A stretch of 64,000 nt of DNA from Aequorivita sp. UBA3180 (lineage in GTDB: Bacteria > Bacteroidota > Bacteroidia > Flavobacteriales > Flavobacteriaceae). Below the pieces are notes generated by a model. That model ran no database searches and was not told where the DNA came from. It saw only the letters and a program-made list of their open reading frames with translations. The DNA lies in the NCBI GenBank assembly GCA_002364215.1, contig DEXQ01000018.1, positions 251,920 through 315,919 on the forward strand. Direction: 5' to 3'. Both the position numbers and the translations under genes were made by a program. Positions 8,675 to 17,263 of the stretch are shown piece by piece (the first letter of the stretch is position 1; the number at the start of each line of letters is the position of its first letter).

Positions 8675-9394
8675 TTACATTTTATGCACACTGCCCGAAT
8701 GACTTTTATTTGAATTTACGGAAACAGGGTTTCCATAATAATTTATTTCGCCACCGCTACTAACGTGTGTTTCCAATTTATCCTGTACGTTTACGGTTAC
8801 TTCGGCCCCACTGGAGGCTTCGGCATTGCAATTTAGCACCAAGAGTTCCTTTGCGTCCAGTTCACTTCCGCTGGAGGCGTCGGCATTGAGAGACGACGCT
8901 TTTCCGGAAACTTTTAAATCGGCACCGCTACTGGATTTTGCTATTAGTTCCTGGGCAAAAACTTCTACTTCCAGTTCTGCGCCGCTGCTGCTTTTTAGGT
9001 TCAAATTTTGGCTTTTTATTACAGAATTCGCTGTAACGTCGGCGCCGCTGCTGGCTTCCACCGTGTTGAGTTCCTTGAAGGTAACATAAACCTTTTTGGC
9101 TTTGGAACGCCCAATATTTTCAGAAGTGGTAACGTGGAGCTTTCCGCCTTCAATATCGGTTTCAATATATTGAAGCAAATTTTCGTCGGCTTCCACTACA
9201 ATTTTGTTTTCATCTCCTTGGGTAAGGTAAACGTCAAGCCCGGCACTGCCGCGTACTTCCGTAAAATCTGAAGTCACTTCCCGTTCTTGGGTAACTACCT
9301 TTCCGTTGCCGTTTTCCCCGGTAGTAATATTTAGGTTACAGGCGCTCAAAATAAGTGCTGCCCCCATTGCGATTATAAAATTTGTTGTTTTCAT
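8675..9394 (-). CDS. Head-GIN domain (DUF2807) lipoprotein
   Basis: A lipoprotein signal (ILSACNLN) precedes a DUF2807 putative auto-transporter adhesin, head-GIN domain: DFTEVRGSAGLDVYLTQG, a typical domain opening. The second half is built of about six SSGA/SSGS-containing repeats of roughly 20 residues, expected to form a right-handed beta-helix. It is the last gene of the leftward DUF4870-PadR-PspC-DUF2807 operon, 19 bases after the PspC gene. Its function is unknown; the context suggests an envelope stress role. Confidence 0.85.
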   Translation of the reverse strand: MKTTNFIIAMGAALILSACNLNITTGENGNGKVVTQEREVTSDFTEVRGSAGLDVYLTQGDENKIVVEADENLLQYIETDIEGGKLHVTTSENIGRSKAKKVYVTFKELNTVEASSGADVTANSVIKSQNLNLKSSSGAELEVEVFAQELIAKSSSGADLKVSGKASSLNADASSGSELDAKELLVLNCNAEASSGAEVTVNVQDKLETHVSSGGEINYYGNPVSVNSNKSHSGSVHKM

Positions 9395-9413
9395 ATCGAT
9401 TGGTTTTTGGTTT

Positions 9414-11177
9414 TTAATCTATTGTAATTGTAAGCGTCTCACTGGTATTGACCGAAGCGCTATTTCTATTGTTGAAGCCTTCCTTTACCTCTTCCTCCCA
9501 ATTTTTATTTTTGATTGTTTTCACACTGTCAACAATCATTTCGGAATTGATGTTTTCGGTTGAGTCCGCTTCTTCCTTCATTTCTTCCTTTGCTTTGCAA
9601 TCAAGACACTGCACTTCGCTTTTAAGAATTCTGTAATAGTGCGCTTCATTGTCCCAATTGCTCAACTCATCAAATTCTGAATTATATCCATAATAGGAAT
9701 TTGCGTTCTCTTCAGAATAAATTATCGTGCCTTCGGGTACATAGACTGTTATTTCAATTTGCTGGTCGCGGTATTTGTTTTTTGTATCGGTTGTAAAGAA
9801 GCCATCCAGCAATAAGCTGCTGTTATCAAATGAATAATTGTACATAATGGCTTCGGCACGCTTTTTTGCGTCCAGCTGATTGTTGCCCTCCGCCGTTTTT
9901 TCAATTACGATTTTTCCTATGGAATCTTTTGTAGGCTCAATATTCAATAGAATATCGCTTGAATAGATTACTCTTTTGTCATCTTCGGTATATTTCAATT
10001 CAAGACCGTTTTCACGACTCACTTCATAACTATATTGTTTATCGGCGCGCATCGCAATTCTCAGAGTATCTCCTGTGCGAACAGCAAGGGTCTGCTCTTC
10101 AATGAAATTGCCATCGTAAGCTTGTTCGGTTGCCTGTTTTATTCCCAAAACGGCCAAACCAATTACCGATAATGCCCAAACTACAATCAGTAGGATTTTA
10201 ACGGTAGAGCTCATTGATTTCAGATTGCTAATTAAAAGTTTCAATCCTAAAATGAACAATACAAAAAACGGAATACCCACTGCAAACAGAGATAGCAAAG
10301 CAATCAGCCATAGAGGTACATTTGTTGTATCAACCAGCGCGATATACTCTGTCAATTCGGAATTGCCCCAAAAATCGATTGAACCAAAGGTGAAAAACCC
10401 TACTACAAGCCCAATAATCGTAAAAAGTGAAACGATGATTATCAGCACACCAATAAACTTGACGAATACTTTAAAAAGCATTGATATTAGGTTTAAAAGA
10501 GTACCTGCAATACCAGTGGCGCCTTTTTCAATGTCATTTCCAAATCTATTGTAATCTGCGTTTTTAACTTTATCAGCTACTGTGTTAAAACCCTCTTTAA
10601 ATTTTCGTTCTATATTTGAAATATTCACGGGTTCGCCCGTCATTTTCAATTTTTCCGAAGTGGTGAGCGCTGGCGGAACCAGTATCCACAGCAGGATATA
10701 CACTACTATGGGGGAGCCCATTCCGGCTACGACCAAAAGTATCCATAAAAGTCTGATCCAGATAGCGTCTATGCCGATGTAGTGCCCAATTCCGGAGGAT
10801 ACCCCAGAAATATATTTGTTGTCCACATCACGGAAGAGTTGCTTGTGCGAAGCATTTGCCCGCGATTTAGAATATGCTCCCGATGACGGAGGAACGTCCT
10901 CAAAAATTTCGTCATCTACTTCATAATCCTCGGGCTGGCCCATAACGGCGATTACTTCGTCAAGCATTTTTAGCGTAACGACTTGCGTTGGGCTTTCAAT
11001 TTTTTCGGAAAAAAGTTCCCCGATGCGGGCTTCAATGTCCTGCATGATTTCTTCGCTACCATCAGCTCCTTTCAGCGATTTGCGGATGGCGTCCAGGTAG
11101 CGCGAAAGTTTCCCGAAGGCATCTTCGTCTATGTGAAAGGAAGTGCCTGCCAAATTTATATTTACTGTCTTGTTCAT
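9414..11177 (-). CDS. PspC domain membrane protein
   Basis: The 587-residue protein has an N-terminal soluble region (about 100 residues), then a PspC domain with KYISGVSSGIGHYIGIDAIW and a hydrophobic pair, then further membrane segments near residues 230-330 and a long C-terminal extracytoplasmic region with two Cys (CLDC). PspC relatives sense or respond to membrane stress. Its start overlaps the PadR gene stop by four bases, so the two are translationally coupled. Confidence 0.85.
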   Translation of the reverse strand: MNKTVNINLAGTSFHIDEDAFGKLSRYLDAIRKSLKGADGSEEIMQDIEARIGELFSEKIESPTQVVTLKMLDEVIAVMGQPEDYEVDDEIFEDVPPSSGAYSKSRANASHKQLFRDVDNKYISGVSSGIGHYIGIDAIWIRLLWILLVVAGMGSPIVVYILLWILVPPALTTSEKLKMTGEPVNISNIERKFKEGFNTVADKVKNADYNRFGNDIEKGATGIAGTLLNLISMLFKVFVKFIGVLIIIVSLFTIIGLVVGFFTFGSIDFWGNSELTEYIALVDTTNVPLWLIALLSLFAVGIPFFVLFILGLKLLISNLKSMSSTVKILLIVVWALSVIGLAVLGIKQATEQAYDGNFIEEQTLAVRTGDTLRIAMRADKQYSYEVSRENGLELKYTEDDKRVIYSSDILLNIEPTKDSIGKIVIEKTAEGNNQLDAKKRAEAIMYNYSFDNSSLLLDGFFTTDTKNKYRDQQIEITVYVPEGTIIYSEENANSYYGYNSEFDELSNWDNEAHYYRILKSEVQCLDCKAKEEMKEEADSTENINSEMIVDSVKTIKNKNWEEEVKEGFNNRNSASVNTSETLTITID

Positions 11178-11512
11178 TGTTTGTTTTTTTCGCTGGTTAC
11201 TTTGTTCACGGCCTGTTGCAGTTCTGCCCAGGTATCGTTCAATTCGGTTAAAAATAGTTTACCGGTATCGGTAAGTTCGTAATACTTGCGTGGCGGTCCG
11301 CTGGTAGATTCTTCCCAACGGTAAGAAAGCAGCCCCGCATTTTTCAGCCTTGTAAGCAGCGGGTAGATGGTGCCTTCCACGACAAGCATTTTTGCGTCCT
11401 TTAGAGTTTCAAGAATGTCTGAGGTATATGCCTCGCCGTCTTTTAAAACGGAAAGGATACAGAACTCCAAAACTCCTTTTCGCATCTGTGCTTTTGTGTT
11501 TTCGATTTTCAT
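11174..11512 (-). CDS. PadR-family transcriptional regulator
   Basis: A 112-residue winged-helix protein with the PadR pattern LEFCILSVLKDGEAYTSDIL, MLVVEGTIYPLLTRLKNAGLL and the wing EESTSGPPRKYYELT. Such repressors often control their own operon. A palindrome-like sequence lies in the leader of the upstream DUF4870 gene (12221-12240) and is a candidate operator. Confidence 0.9.
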   Translation of the reverse strand: MKIENTKAQMRKGVLEFCILSVLKDGEAYTSDILETLKDAKMLVVEGTIYPLLTRLKNAGLLSYRWEESTSGPPRKYYELTDTGKLFLTELNDTWAELQQAVNKVTSEKNKQ

Positions 11513-11694
11513 AATTCGTTTTTACTTGTTTTTAATTCTTGTTCGCTATTGATGATGAATGAATAGGGAAGCACACTGGTGGTTTCTTCGCATTGTTGAT
11601 GAGTCAATGCGCTAACAGTTTCCTGTTCCGTGGGCATACTTACGCCTATAAATTGTAAAATGGCGGCCAATAGGTAACTAACTAATGTGCTCAT
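11509..11694 (-). CDS. Small operon protein, unknown (61 aa)
   Basis: The frame overlaps the PadR start by four bases and the upstream DUF4870 gene by 17 bases, as expected of a coupled operon gene. It has a hydrophobic N-terminus (LVSYLLAAILQFIGV) and an unremarkable tail. I do not recognise it. Confidence 0.5.
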   Translation of the reverse strand: MSTLVSYLLAAILQFIGVSMPTEQETVSALTHQQCEETTSVLPYSFIINSEQELKTSKNEL

Positions 11695-12178
11695 TTTGAA
11701 TAGGGTTTTTAAGGTTGGTTTTTATAAATGGAATACAAAGTGGGTAATGATAAAGTTGCCCGCGCGAAGCGTGGATGGACGCATTTATTACGGCATAGAG
11801 TTCAAAAACGAACAATGCCAGAAGCAATAAAATGGCCAATCCGAACAATAATATGTATCCTGAAAGATTTTGAATGTTGTTTACTGAAAATTCCCCTGCA
11901 TTGTTATCAATGGTTTCTATCAATGAAATAAAGTCCGTCGCGAAAATGATAAAGAAGGGGAGACAAATCAATCCAATAAGTATGGTGTAGATTAAAACAC
12001 TCAGTTGAAAATTGATTGCCTGCTTTCCGTGCTCGTCCACAAAAGCCTTTTCCTTATTGAATGTCCAAATCAATAATGGCGCGATAAAATTCGCGAACGG
12101 GAAAAAGTATTTTAAAAAGGTGGATAAGTGAATAAATGCACTTACGTTTTTCTGGTTTTCTGAAATTGTAGTTTCCAT
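11678..12178 (-). CDS. DUF4870 domain membrane protein
   Basis: The 166-residue protein has the DUF4870 signature: an N-terminal hydrophobic segment FLKYFFPFANFIAPLLIW, then KAFVDEHGKQAINFQLS, then two or three further helices. It is the first gene of the leftward envelope operon with PadR, PspC and DUF2807. Its promoter lies between the start and the prophage left end, so the prophage inserted just upstream without breaking it. Confidence 0.85.
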   Translation of the reverse strand: METTISENQKNVSAFIHLSTFLKYFFPFANFIAPLLIWTFNKEKAFVDEHGKQAINFQLSVLIYTILIGLICLPFFIIFATDFISLIETIDNNAGEFSVNNIQNLSGYILLFGLAILLLLALFVFELYAVINASIHASRGQLYHYPLCIPFIKTNLKNPIQNEHIS

Positions 12179-12197
12179 TGCTTGTTATTTTCTTATG

Positions 12198-12240
12198 CAA
12201 ATATATGTCTAAAAGACAGTAGTATGTTACGCATAGTACT
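12198..12240 (-). promoter_or_regulatory. Promoter and candidate PadR operator of the DUF4870-PspC operon
   Basis: On the minus strand TATATTTG (12205-12198) matches the Bacteroidota -7 box TAnnTTTG, 20 bases from the start codon. Just upstream, AGTATGTTACGCATAGTACT (12221-12240) is an imperfect palindrome of the size bound by PadR proteins. Confidence 0.5.
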
Positions 12241-12396
12241 ATAATTAACATATTTTTAACAAATAGGAAGTGTAGAATATATTGAATATCTATAATCGAA
12301 AAATCGAAACGTACAGGCTTTTTAGTACCAAACGTACATTTTTGAGAATTCACACCTCGTGGAGTAGATGCCAAATATAGGCCATTTAAATACCAT

Positions 12397-13215
12397 TTAA
12401 AATAGTTTTAAATCATCTCTTGGGTTGCTCAGATCATAATTTGCTGTCAACACTTCAATTTTCTTCTTTCCTGGTCTGCCTGTGCCATTTGCTACACTTA
12501 CACTTTGTTCCAACTGCATTGTATGCCACCTGTTGGCATCGCTGTATTGCTTCAATATATCACTGGGATAGCTACTCATCAAAAACTTACCCTGAATGCC
12601 TTGGAGCGTCTTTAATAGGTTTTCAAAGTCATCTTGGCTATATCCATCATAGTGGCCACAATCGCTATTGAAGTATGGCGGATCGCAATAATGAAACGCA
12701 TCTTTGTGGTCCCGACTATTGATAACCCGCAGCGCATCGGTACATTCCACTTGCACATTCTGCATCCTGATGGCCAAATCAATTGTGAAATCCTCACGTT
12801 TATTGGTTATCTTCTTACTGGTAGTGCCTTTCATCCTGTCGTACCCAAAAGAACCATCCAGCATACTGCTGAAGCTTTGAGCAGCCAGAACCCAAACAGC
12901 CCACGCTCTTTTTAATCTATCAAACATGTGAGGATTATTATAAATGACCGTCGCATCATTATGCAGGGATCGGCTGTGGAGACTTATACGAACTAATTTC
13001 TCCAGTTCTACAAATTCATTCTGTACGCACTCATAGAAGTTGATCAGCTCTCGATTGTAATCATTGATGATTTCCGTTTCACTCTTTGGTTTTGCCCAGA
13101 AGATGGCACCGCCACCAACAAAAGGTTCCACGTATGTTGAATGATCCGGAATCAATGGCAAAATGGTGCTCACTAAATTCTGTTTACCTCCGTAATAACT
13201 TGTTGGTGTCTTCAT
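12397..13215 (-). CDS. D12-class DNA adenine N6-methyltransferase (Dam-like)
   Basis: The 272-residue protein has the D12 methylase layout: N-terminal SYYGGKQNLV, SAM-binding VEPFVGGGAIF near residue 30, IINDYN, and catalytic HYCDPPYF near residue 170. It would methylate adenine at N6 in phage DNA, perhaps against host restriction. It is the last gene before the left end (54 bases), overlaps the thymidylate-synthase-like gene by four bases, and so occupies the position of mom in phage Mu. Target sequence cannot be read from the protein. Confidence 0.9.
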   Translation of the reverse strand: MKTPTSYYGGKQNLVSTILPLIPDHSTYVEPFVGGGAIFWAKPKSETEIINDYNRELINFYECVQNEFVELEKLVRISLHSRSLHNDATVIYNNPHMFDRLKRAWAVWVLAAQSFSSMLDGSFGYDRMKGTTSKKITNKREDFTIDLAIRMQNVQVECTDALRVINSRDHKDAFHYCDPPYFNSDCGHYDGYSQDDFENLLKTLQGIQGKFLMSSYPSDILKQYSDANRWHTMQLEQSVSVANGTGRPGKKKIEVLTANYDLSNPRDDLKLF

Positions 13216-13871
13216 ACGTTCAATGTGAATTTTGTTGAGCCACCAGCAAGCAGTTCCTTTGTGCCTTCAATATTATTTTGATAGATATGGACATTGCCCA
13301 GGAATAAAGTAATTGATTTCAGCTGTACATCAATCTGCTTACTTATCAGATATAAGTGGTAGATATCGGCAGGCAATCCCAAACTGGCATCGCTCGAGCG
13401 CTGATACGCCGATACAATCAATTTCCCTTTTTCAATCTGAAACTGTATCAAGCTCAGGCACGGTTGCTGATTACTTTCAGCATTTGTCTGGCCAAGAAAA
13501 AGCACGTAATTTTTGCTATTTCTTTTCTCCCGGTTAATCTTTTCAATTAGCCTGGGCAATTGCTCAAAATAGGTAGGGTAGCTGTTTACCAGTATTGGTC
13601 CGCAATAGTCCCACCAAGTTACTCCAGCTTCACGGTAAGCTTCCGTAGAGCGCTCACCGGCCATAAACAGGTTGAGCTCATCCTTTAATTTCTTTCTGGC
13701 CATTCCGTGGCCCTCAAAGATTTCCAAGAGGTCTATTGGTTTGAGAACCAATGTTTCATTAAGCAGATACTGTATATCTCCCTTTTTGTTCTTTTGAATT
13801 TTACCTTTTTCAAGGATTTTTACAAGCATTCTATGATACTTGTTCTGTCTTGTTTTTGTTATATTTGTCAT
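13212..13871 (-). CDS. Thymidylate synthase-superfamily protein, divergent
   Basis: I see a thymidylate synthase or deoxypyrimidine hydroxymethylase relative: an N-terminal helix MLVKILEKGK, ELNLFMAGE where synthases have ELLWFLxGD, GVTWWDYC where they have GVxIWDEW, the possible nucleophile QQPC, then YQRSSDASLGLPADIYHLY, matching the QRSxDxxLGxPxNI phosphate/folate region, and GNVHIYQN near the GDxHxYxNH site. The PCH histidine is replaced by Leu and the protein is short (219 aa against about 264). T-even-like phages use such enzymes to make modified pyrimidines. The ATG at 13871 is preferred over an upstream TTG. It is coupled to the methylase downstream; function is inferred. Confidence 0.65.
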   Translation of the reverse strand: MTNITKTRQNKYHRMLVKILEKGKIQKNKKGDIQYLLNETLVLKPIDLLEIFEGHGMARKKLKDELNLFMAGERSTEAYREAGVTWWDYCGPILVNSYPTYFEQLPRLIEKINREKRNSKNYVLFLGQTNAESNQQPCLSLIQFQIEKGKLIVSAYQRSSDASLGLPADIYHLYLISKQIDVQLKSITLFLGNVHIYQNNIEGTKELLAGGSTKFTLNV

Positions 13872-13956
13872 CTCACTCAATTAAAAAATCCATTCCTAAG
13901 TTCAAGGCTTTGCCCTCGGTTCCAGGAATGGATTTTAATATTTAATTGAGTGAGAT
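13870..13956 (-). promoter_or_regulatory. Long stem overlapping the start of the thymidylate-synthase-like gene
   Basis: Two nearly contiguous inverted repeats, 13870-13885 with 13941-13956 and 13885-13897 with 13924-13936, form a stem of about 28 bp with one 4-base bulge and a 26-base loop. The minus-strand 3' arm contains the probable ribosome-binding segment GAGTGAG and reaches into the ATG, so in the late mRNA the start would be hidden. Phage Mu hides the mom start in a similar way. Confidence 0.8.
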
Positions 13957-13978
13957 CGTTAAGTATGCCGGGGGTTTT

Positions 13979-14182
13979 TTATACCCGCAGTTGTTCGGGG
14001 TTACTTTTCCCTTTTTGATAGGCCTGAATGCCTTTATCGGCTACCCGGACACCAAATAACAATCCTTCAAAAGTTAATACCAGGCCACAATGTTCGTGGC
14101 CGTTCAATAACAGCGCTGTAGCTGTTAGTACTATCGATGCAATTACTGCAGTCCAAAAATTGCTCACTATTTTAGTTTCCAT
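13979..14182 (-). CDS. Small prophage membrane protein, holin candidate (67 aa)
   Basis: Starting at METKIVSN, the ATG overlaps the stop of the preceding gene. One hydrophobic segment (TAVIASIVLTATALLL) is followed by a second weaker one and a basic tail. The position after the tail fibre genes beside a membrane-anchored coiled-coil protein is compatible with a lysis or late membrane role, but there is no diagnostic motif. Confidence 0.5.
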   Translation of the reverse strand: METKIVSNFWTAVIASIVLTATALLLNGHEHCGLVLTFEGLLFGVRVADKGIQAYQKGKSNPEQLRV

Positions 14183-14597
14183 CGCTTGGTGTTTTAAGTA
14201 TTTGCTCGTCTTTTGCCTTGTATAGGTCAAATTCCAATTTTAAAGCATTGTATTTTTCCCTCCAATTGCCTATCTCTTCACGCAGTGCTTTGTTTTCCTT
14301 ATGCAGTAATCTCAGGTCTTTGCGTTGTTCAATATTTTCCTTTTTTACCGCATTCAACTCCTGCCGAATTATTACAATTTGCTGCTTCAGCTCTTCATAT
14401 TGGCGTTTATAGTCACCCACAAAATCTCCATATAGTTCACGCATAGACTTAACCGCTTCAGTATCTTTTTGCTCAGCGGTGGCGGTGGCTTCTTTTACTT
14501 CAATACGTTTCAACTTCCATCCTAAAAAACCACCACCGAAAAGAAATGTAAGCATTGCACTTATCTGTATCCAATTCTCTACTAAAAATCTTATCAT
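14172..14597 (-). CDS. Membrane-anchored coiled-coil phage protein
   Basis: An N-terminal transmembrane helix with a glycine patch (FLFGGGFLGWKL) is followed by about 100 residues of charged heptad-rich coiled coil. This topology resembles inner-membrane spanins or anchoring proteins of lysis cassettes, although a separate unimolecular spanin candidate exists at 26788-27258. It overlaps both neighbours by a few bases, as expected for one translated block. Confidence 0.55.
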   Translation of the reverse strand: MIRFLVENWIQISAMLTFLFGGGFLGWKLKRIEVKEATATAEQKDTEAVKSMRELYGDFVGDYKRQYEELKQQIVIIRQELNAVKKENIEQRKDLRLLHKENKALREEIGNWREKYNALKLEFDLYKAKDEQILKTPSDGN

Positions 14598-15106
14598 ACA
14601 GCTATCTCAGAGTCGTTTGTTGCAAATAGGGCCGCGTAATATGCCGCTTTAAAACCTGCAAGATTAGTAGAAGTCAAATTGTAACTTCCTGTAGTTGAAA
14701 TAAGCATTCTCGATGCGGGTGCCAATTCAATAACAGCCATATATACCGAGCGAGCTGCAGGGGTCAATGGAAATTCGTGGCTGTCAAAAGAAAAAACCTC
14801 CTCATCCAGCTTACTGTTTACGGTTTGGGTTTTTTGTACGTTTGTAGCTTTGTTTAAGGCTGCCTGTTGCGTTGTAATATCGCCCGACGGTCTATCTTCC
14901 AAATCGCCATTAAAAATGCGTTTGTGGCAAATGCCGTACTCATAACTTATGTAACCAGGATCCGATGGATTAACCAATTGATCCTCGGTCACCACCAAAG
15001 GATCTTCATCCATTCCTAAGGCTTCAAGTTCTTCCAGACTATCTGCAACCAAATTGAACAAAACAAACGGCCTGTTGTTGGTTTCGTATGCTTTAAAATA
15101 TCTCAT
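14594..15106 (-). CDS. Tail-fibre region protein, unknown
   Basis: A 170-residue soluble protein without clear motifs beyond an acidic N-terminal half; overlaps the coiled-coil gene by four bases and lies 11 bases after another fibre-region gene. Position suggests a fibre accessory or assembly protein, as in other Mu-like phages. Confidence 0.5.
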   Translation of the reverse strand: MRYFKAYETNNRPFVLFNLVADSLEELEALGMDEDPLVVTEDQLVNPSDPGYISYEYGICHKRIFNGDLEDRPSGDITTQQAALNKATNVQKTQTVNSKLDEEVFSFDSHEFPLTPAARSVYMAVIELAPASRMLISTTGSYNLTSTNLAGFKAAYYAALFATNDSEIAV

Positions 15107-15117
15107 TTCTTTAAGTT

Positions 15118-15837
15118 TTATCCTTCATCAAAAGTTAATGAACGGTTTATAGGTATTACGGTATAATCAAAAATTAAGGGAATACTATTAGCGGTGGCCT
15201 TATCAATGTAGATGTCAAAACCATTTTTAGTGCGGTTATTTACATCCCAAATAAAGGCGCGCGAAAAACTAAGCTCAGGATTGGCAGCCCTAAAATTCCC
15301 TAATACCTGGTAATCCTGAGTTCCAATATCTGCCCCAAAGTCTACATGATATACAGCCGTCTGCACATCCATAACAATAACCCCCACAAAGATACTTCCA
15401 GCACGTAACCACTCCAGTAATTTACGGCCACGTATAAATGTGGAGCGTGGTACACTGCCTACATTTCCCGGCAAGTTTTCGCCCACTTGCGCATACCTTC
15501 TTATTTTACCTGGACGCTCTTCGTACACTGGGTTTGCTTGTGTGCCTACGTTGAAGGTTAAATTTTCGGTTTCTTCAAAAAATGAAATGAAATATCCATC
15601 AGCGGTCAGGCCGTCAAAAGCCTCTATGGTCCACATCTTGTTGTTCCATATAAGTCTTCCCTCTGTTGAAGTCATACCGCCACCGCCATTGGTAGTTACC
15701 ACAAAACCACTCACTATTCTGTTACCTGGCAAAATGCTCAGCAGTTCCTGAATAGGAAGTTTAAAACTGTCTTGGAACTCTTTTAACGTTGGCCTATCTT
15801 TAGGAAAGCCAGTTTCTTCAATAATTAACTCAACCAT
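15118..15837 (-). CDS. Tail fibre or receptor-binding region protein
   Basis: The 239-residue protein has a Gly-rich central stretch (TTNGGGGMTST) and beta-rich composition in its C-terminal half. It follows the gp48-like baseplate gene with a 13-base overlap. I infer a distal tail or fibre component from context; no family is recognised with certainty. Confidence 0.5.
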   Translation of the reverse strand: MVELIIEETGFPKDRPTLKEFQDSFKLPIQELLSILPGNRIVSGFVVTTNGGGGMTSTEGRLIWNNKMWTIEAFDGLTADGYFISFFEETENLTFNVGTQANPVYEERPGKIRRYAQVGENLPGNVGSVPRSTFIRGRKLLEWLRAGSIFVGVIVMDVQTAVYHVDFGADIGTQDYQVLGNFRAANPELSFSRAFIWDVNNRTKNGFDIYIDKATANSIPLIFDYTVIPINRSLTFDEG

Positions 15838-16343
15838 ACTATTGTATATTTTGGTCCATAAATTTTGTAGTAATCTATCAGTGCACGCACGCGTGTCAAT
15901 AGGCGCTCTTCGGCATCTTCGTCATCAGGGCGCAATGCCATTGGTATAAAAACAGTAAAATCACTTTCGTACACATTAAACACTATGGGGTCAAAAAACC
16001 ATTGCGGATCACCTTCGCCTTCATCATAAAAATAGAGTGGATCTCCAGCCCCTTCATCATAGTAATGCTGTGTATCATTAAGTGCAGCGTTATTAATGAA
16101 TATACGGCGTTCCACATCGTCAAAAGCATCATTAAGTGCCTTTTCCAACAGTCCTACAGATCCGTAATGCTGCGCCCTATAAATACTATCTTCCTTAAAT
16201 CCAAAAAAATATTCATACAAAGCTTTAAATGGTATAATAAGTGCCTGAAGCAATGCCAGCCATTTTGGTTTGCGCAGAATGATAGGAAGCAGCTGCTCCT
16301 TAAAGCCCTCATAATCCAGTATGTATATTTTTTTGTTTATCAC
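15825..16343 (-). CDS. Gp48-like baseplate/tail protein
   Basis: A 172-residue protein with aromatic-rich helices (WLALLQALIIPFKALYEYFF) and two repeated acidic motifs (HYYDEGAGDPLYF, FYDEGEGDPQWFF). It overlaps the gp47-like gene by four bases. In Mu the order is gp47, gp48, fibre, and the same order here supports the assignment; sequence evidence alone is weak. Confidence 0.5.
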   Translation of the reverse strand: MINKKIYILDYEGFKEQLLPIILRKPKWLALLQALIIPFKALYEYFFGFKEDSIYRAQHYGSVGLLEKALNDAFDDVERRIFINNAALNDTQHYYDEGAGDPLYFYDEGEGDPQWFFDPIVFNVYESDFTVFIPMALRPDDEDAEERLLTRVRALIDYYKIYGPKYTIVWLS

Positions 16344-17263
16344 GCCCTTGGTAAATATGTAAATACACTGTTTAGTTCATCCAGTTTAAAATAACCGCTT
16401 TGCGGTAACCTATATTCTGTAAATGGCCCCACATTCCCTTGTGGATTGGTTTGGTCATAATCATAGGTTCCATAGTAGCTTGCCGCACTTTGAAAAAATA
16501 CGCCGTTGGGAACAATTCCAGGAACCGCTTGAATGATATCCGTTAATTCGGTAATGGATAGCTTTCCGTTAAAATCTATTAGGTTTTTATCCTTTAAATA
16601 TGTTTTAATGGCATTGATAACCGGAGTTTCATCGGTACCATCCAAACGCTGGCCCAAGTTGTTCAATACAGATGGATTGAAGTAAAGCTTATAGTTTACG
16701 CGCAATCGGTCTGCATCTTCACTGCTGGCATCAATTGTTATTCCGGAAGCTCCTTTTTGCTTCATATAAGCTTTAAACCCTGCCAATTCACCAGCTGTAA
16801 GCTTTGCTAGATCACCACCCACATTCTTTGCAGTTTTTAAACGCAAAATGCCGTGGCCATTGCGTGATGCTTCTTCCACACTGCATTTTGCCACGATCTT
16901 TTTTGCTGCTACTTCTGCTATGGTTAAACCGGTATTGTCATATTCGTTCCATTCGGTAAGTGCCTGCCCGTGTTGGTAATTAAGCGCATAGGCTATAATC
17001 TGCAATTGCTGAAAAGGCATTGCACGCGCAATGCGGTCATCCACATCCTGTTTATGGATAGAAAACATTTTATAAATACTCCAAGCTACGGTGGCCACCA
17101 CAAATACAATCAACCGCCAAACGCTTACTTTACTTGTGCTGGTTAGATTGGCAAGGGTAGATTGCTCATTTTCTGTCAATACCGCAGTTGCCGGCAGATC
17201 ATCTGCACCGGCAGCTGTGTTTAGTATTTGGGTCTGTATGTCGTTTATTGTTGGTACTGCCAT
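16340..17263 (-). CDS. Baseplate J-like (Mu gp47-type) protein
   Basis: The 307-residue protein has an N-terminal hydrophobic segment near residue 50 and a central LRLKTAKNVGGDLAKLTAGELAGFKAYMKQ that matches the helix-rich core of baseplate J proteins. A C-terminal wedge-like region contains ITELTDIIQAVPGIVPNGVFF. It abuts the 811-residue fibre gene and overlaps the gp48-like gene. J proteins form the baseplate wedge around the spike. The call rests on layout plus weak similarity. Confidence 0.6.
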   Translation of the reverse strand: MAVPTINDIQTQILNTAAGADDLPATAVLTENEQSTLANLTSTSKVSVWRLIVFVVATVAWSIYKMFSIHKQDVDDRIARAMPFQQLQIIAYALNYQHGQALTEWNEYDNTGLTIAEVAAKKIVAKCSVEEASRNGHGILRLKTAKNVGGDLAKLTAGELAGFKAYMKQKGASGITIDASSEDADRLRVNYKLYFNPSVLNNLGQRLDGTDETPVINAIKTYLKDKNLIDFNGKLSITELTDIIQAVPGIVPNGVFFQSAASYYGTYDYDQTNPQGNVGPFTEYRLPQSGYFKLDELNSVFTYLPRA

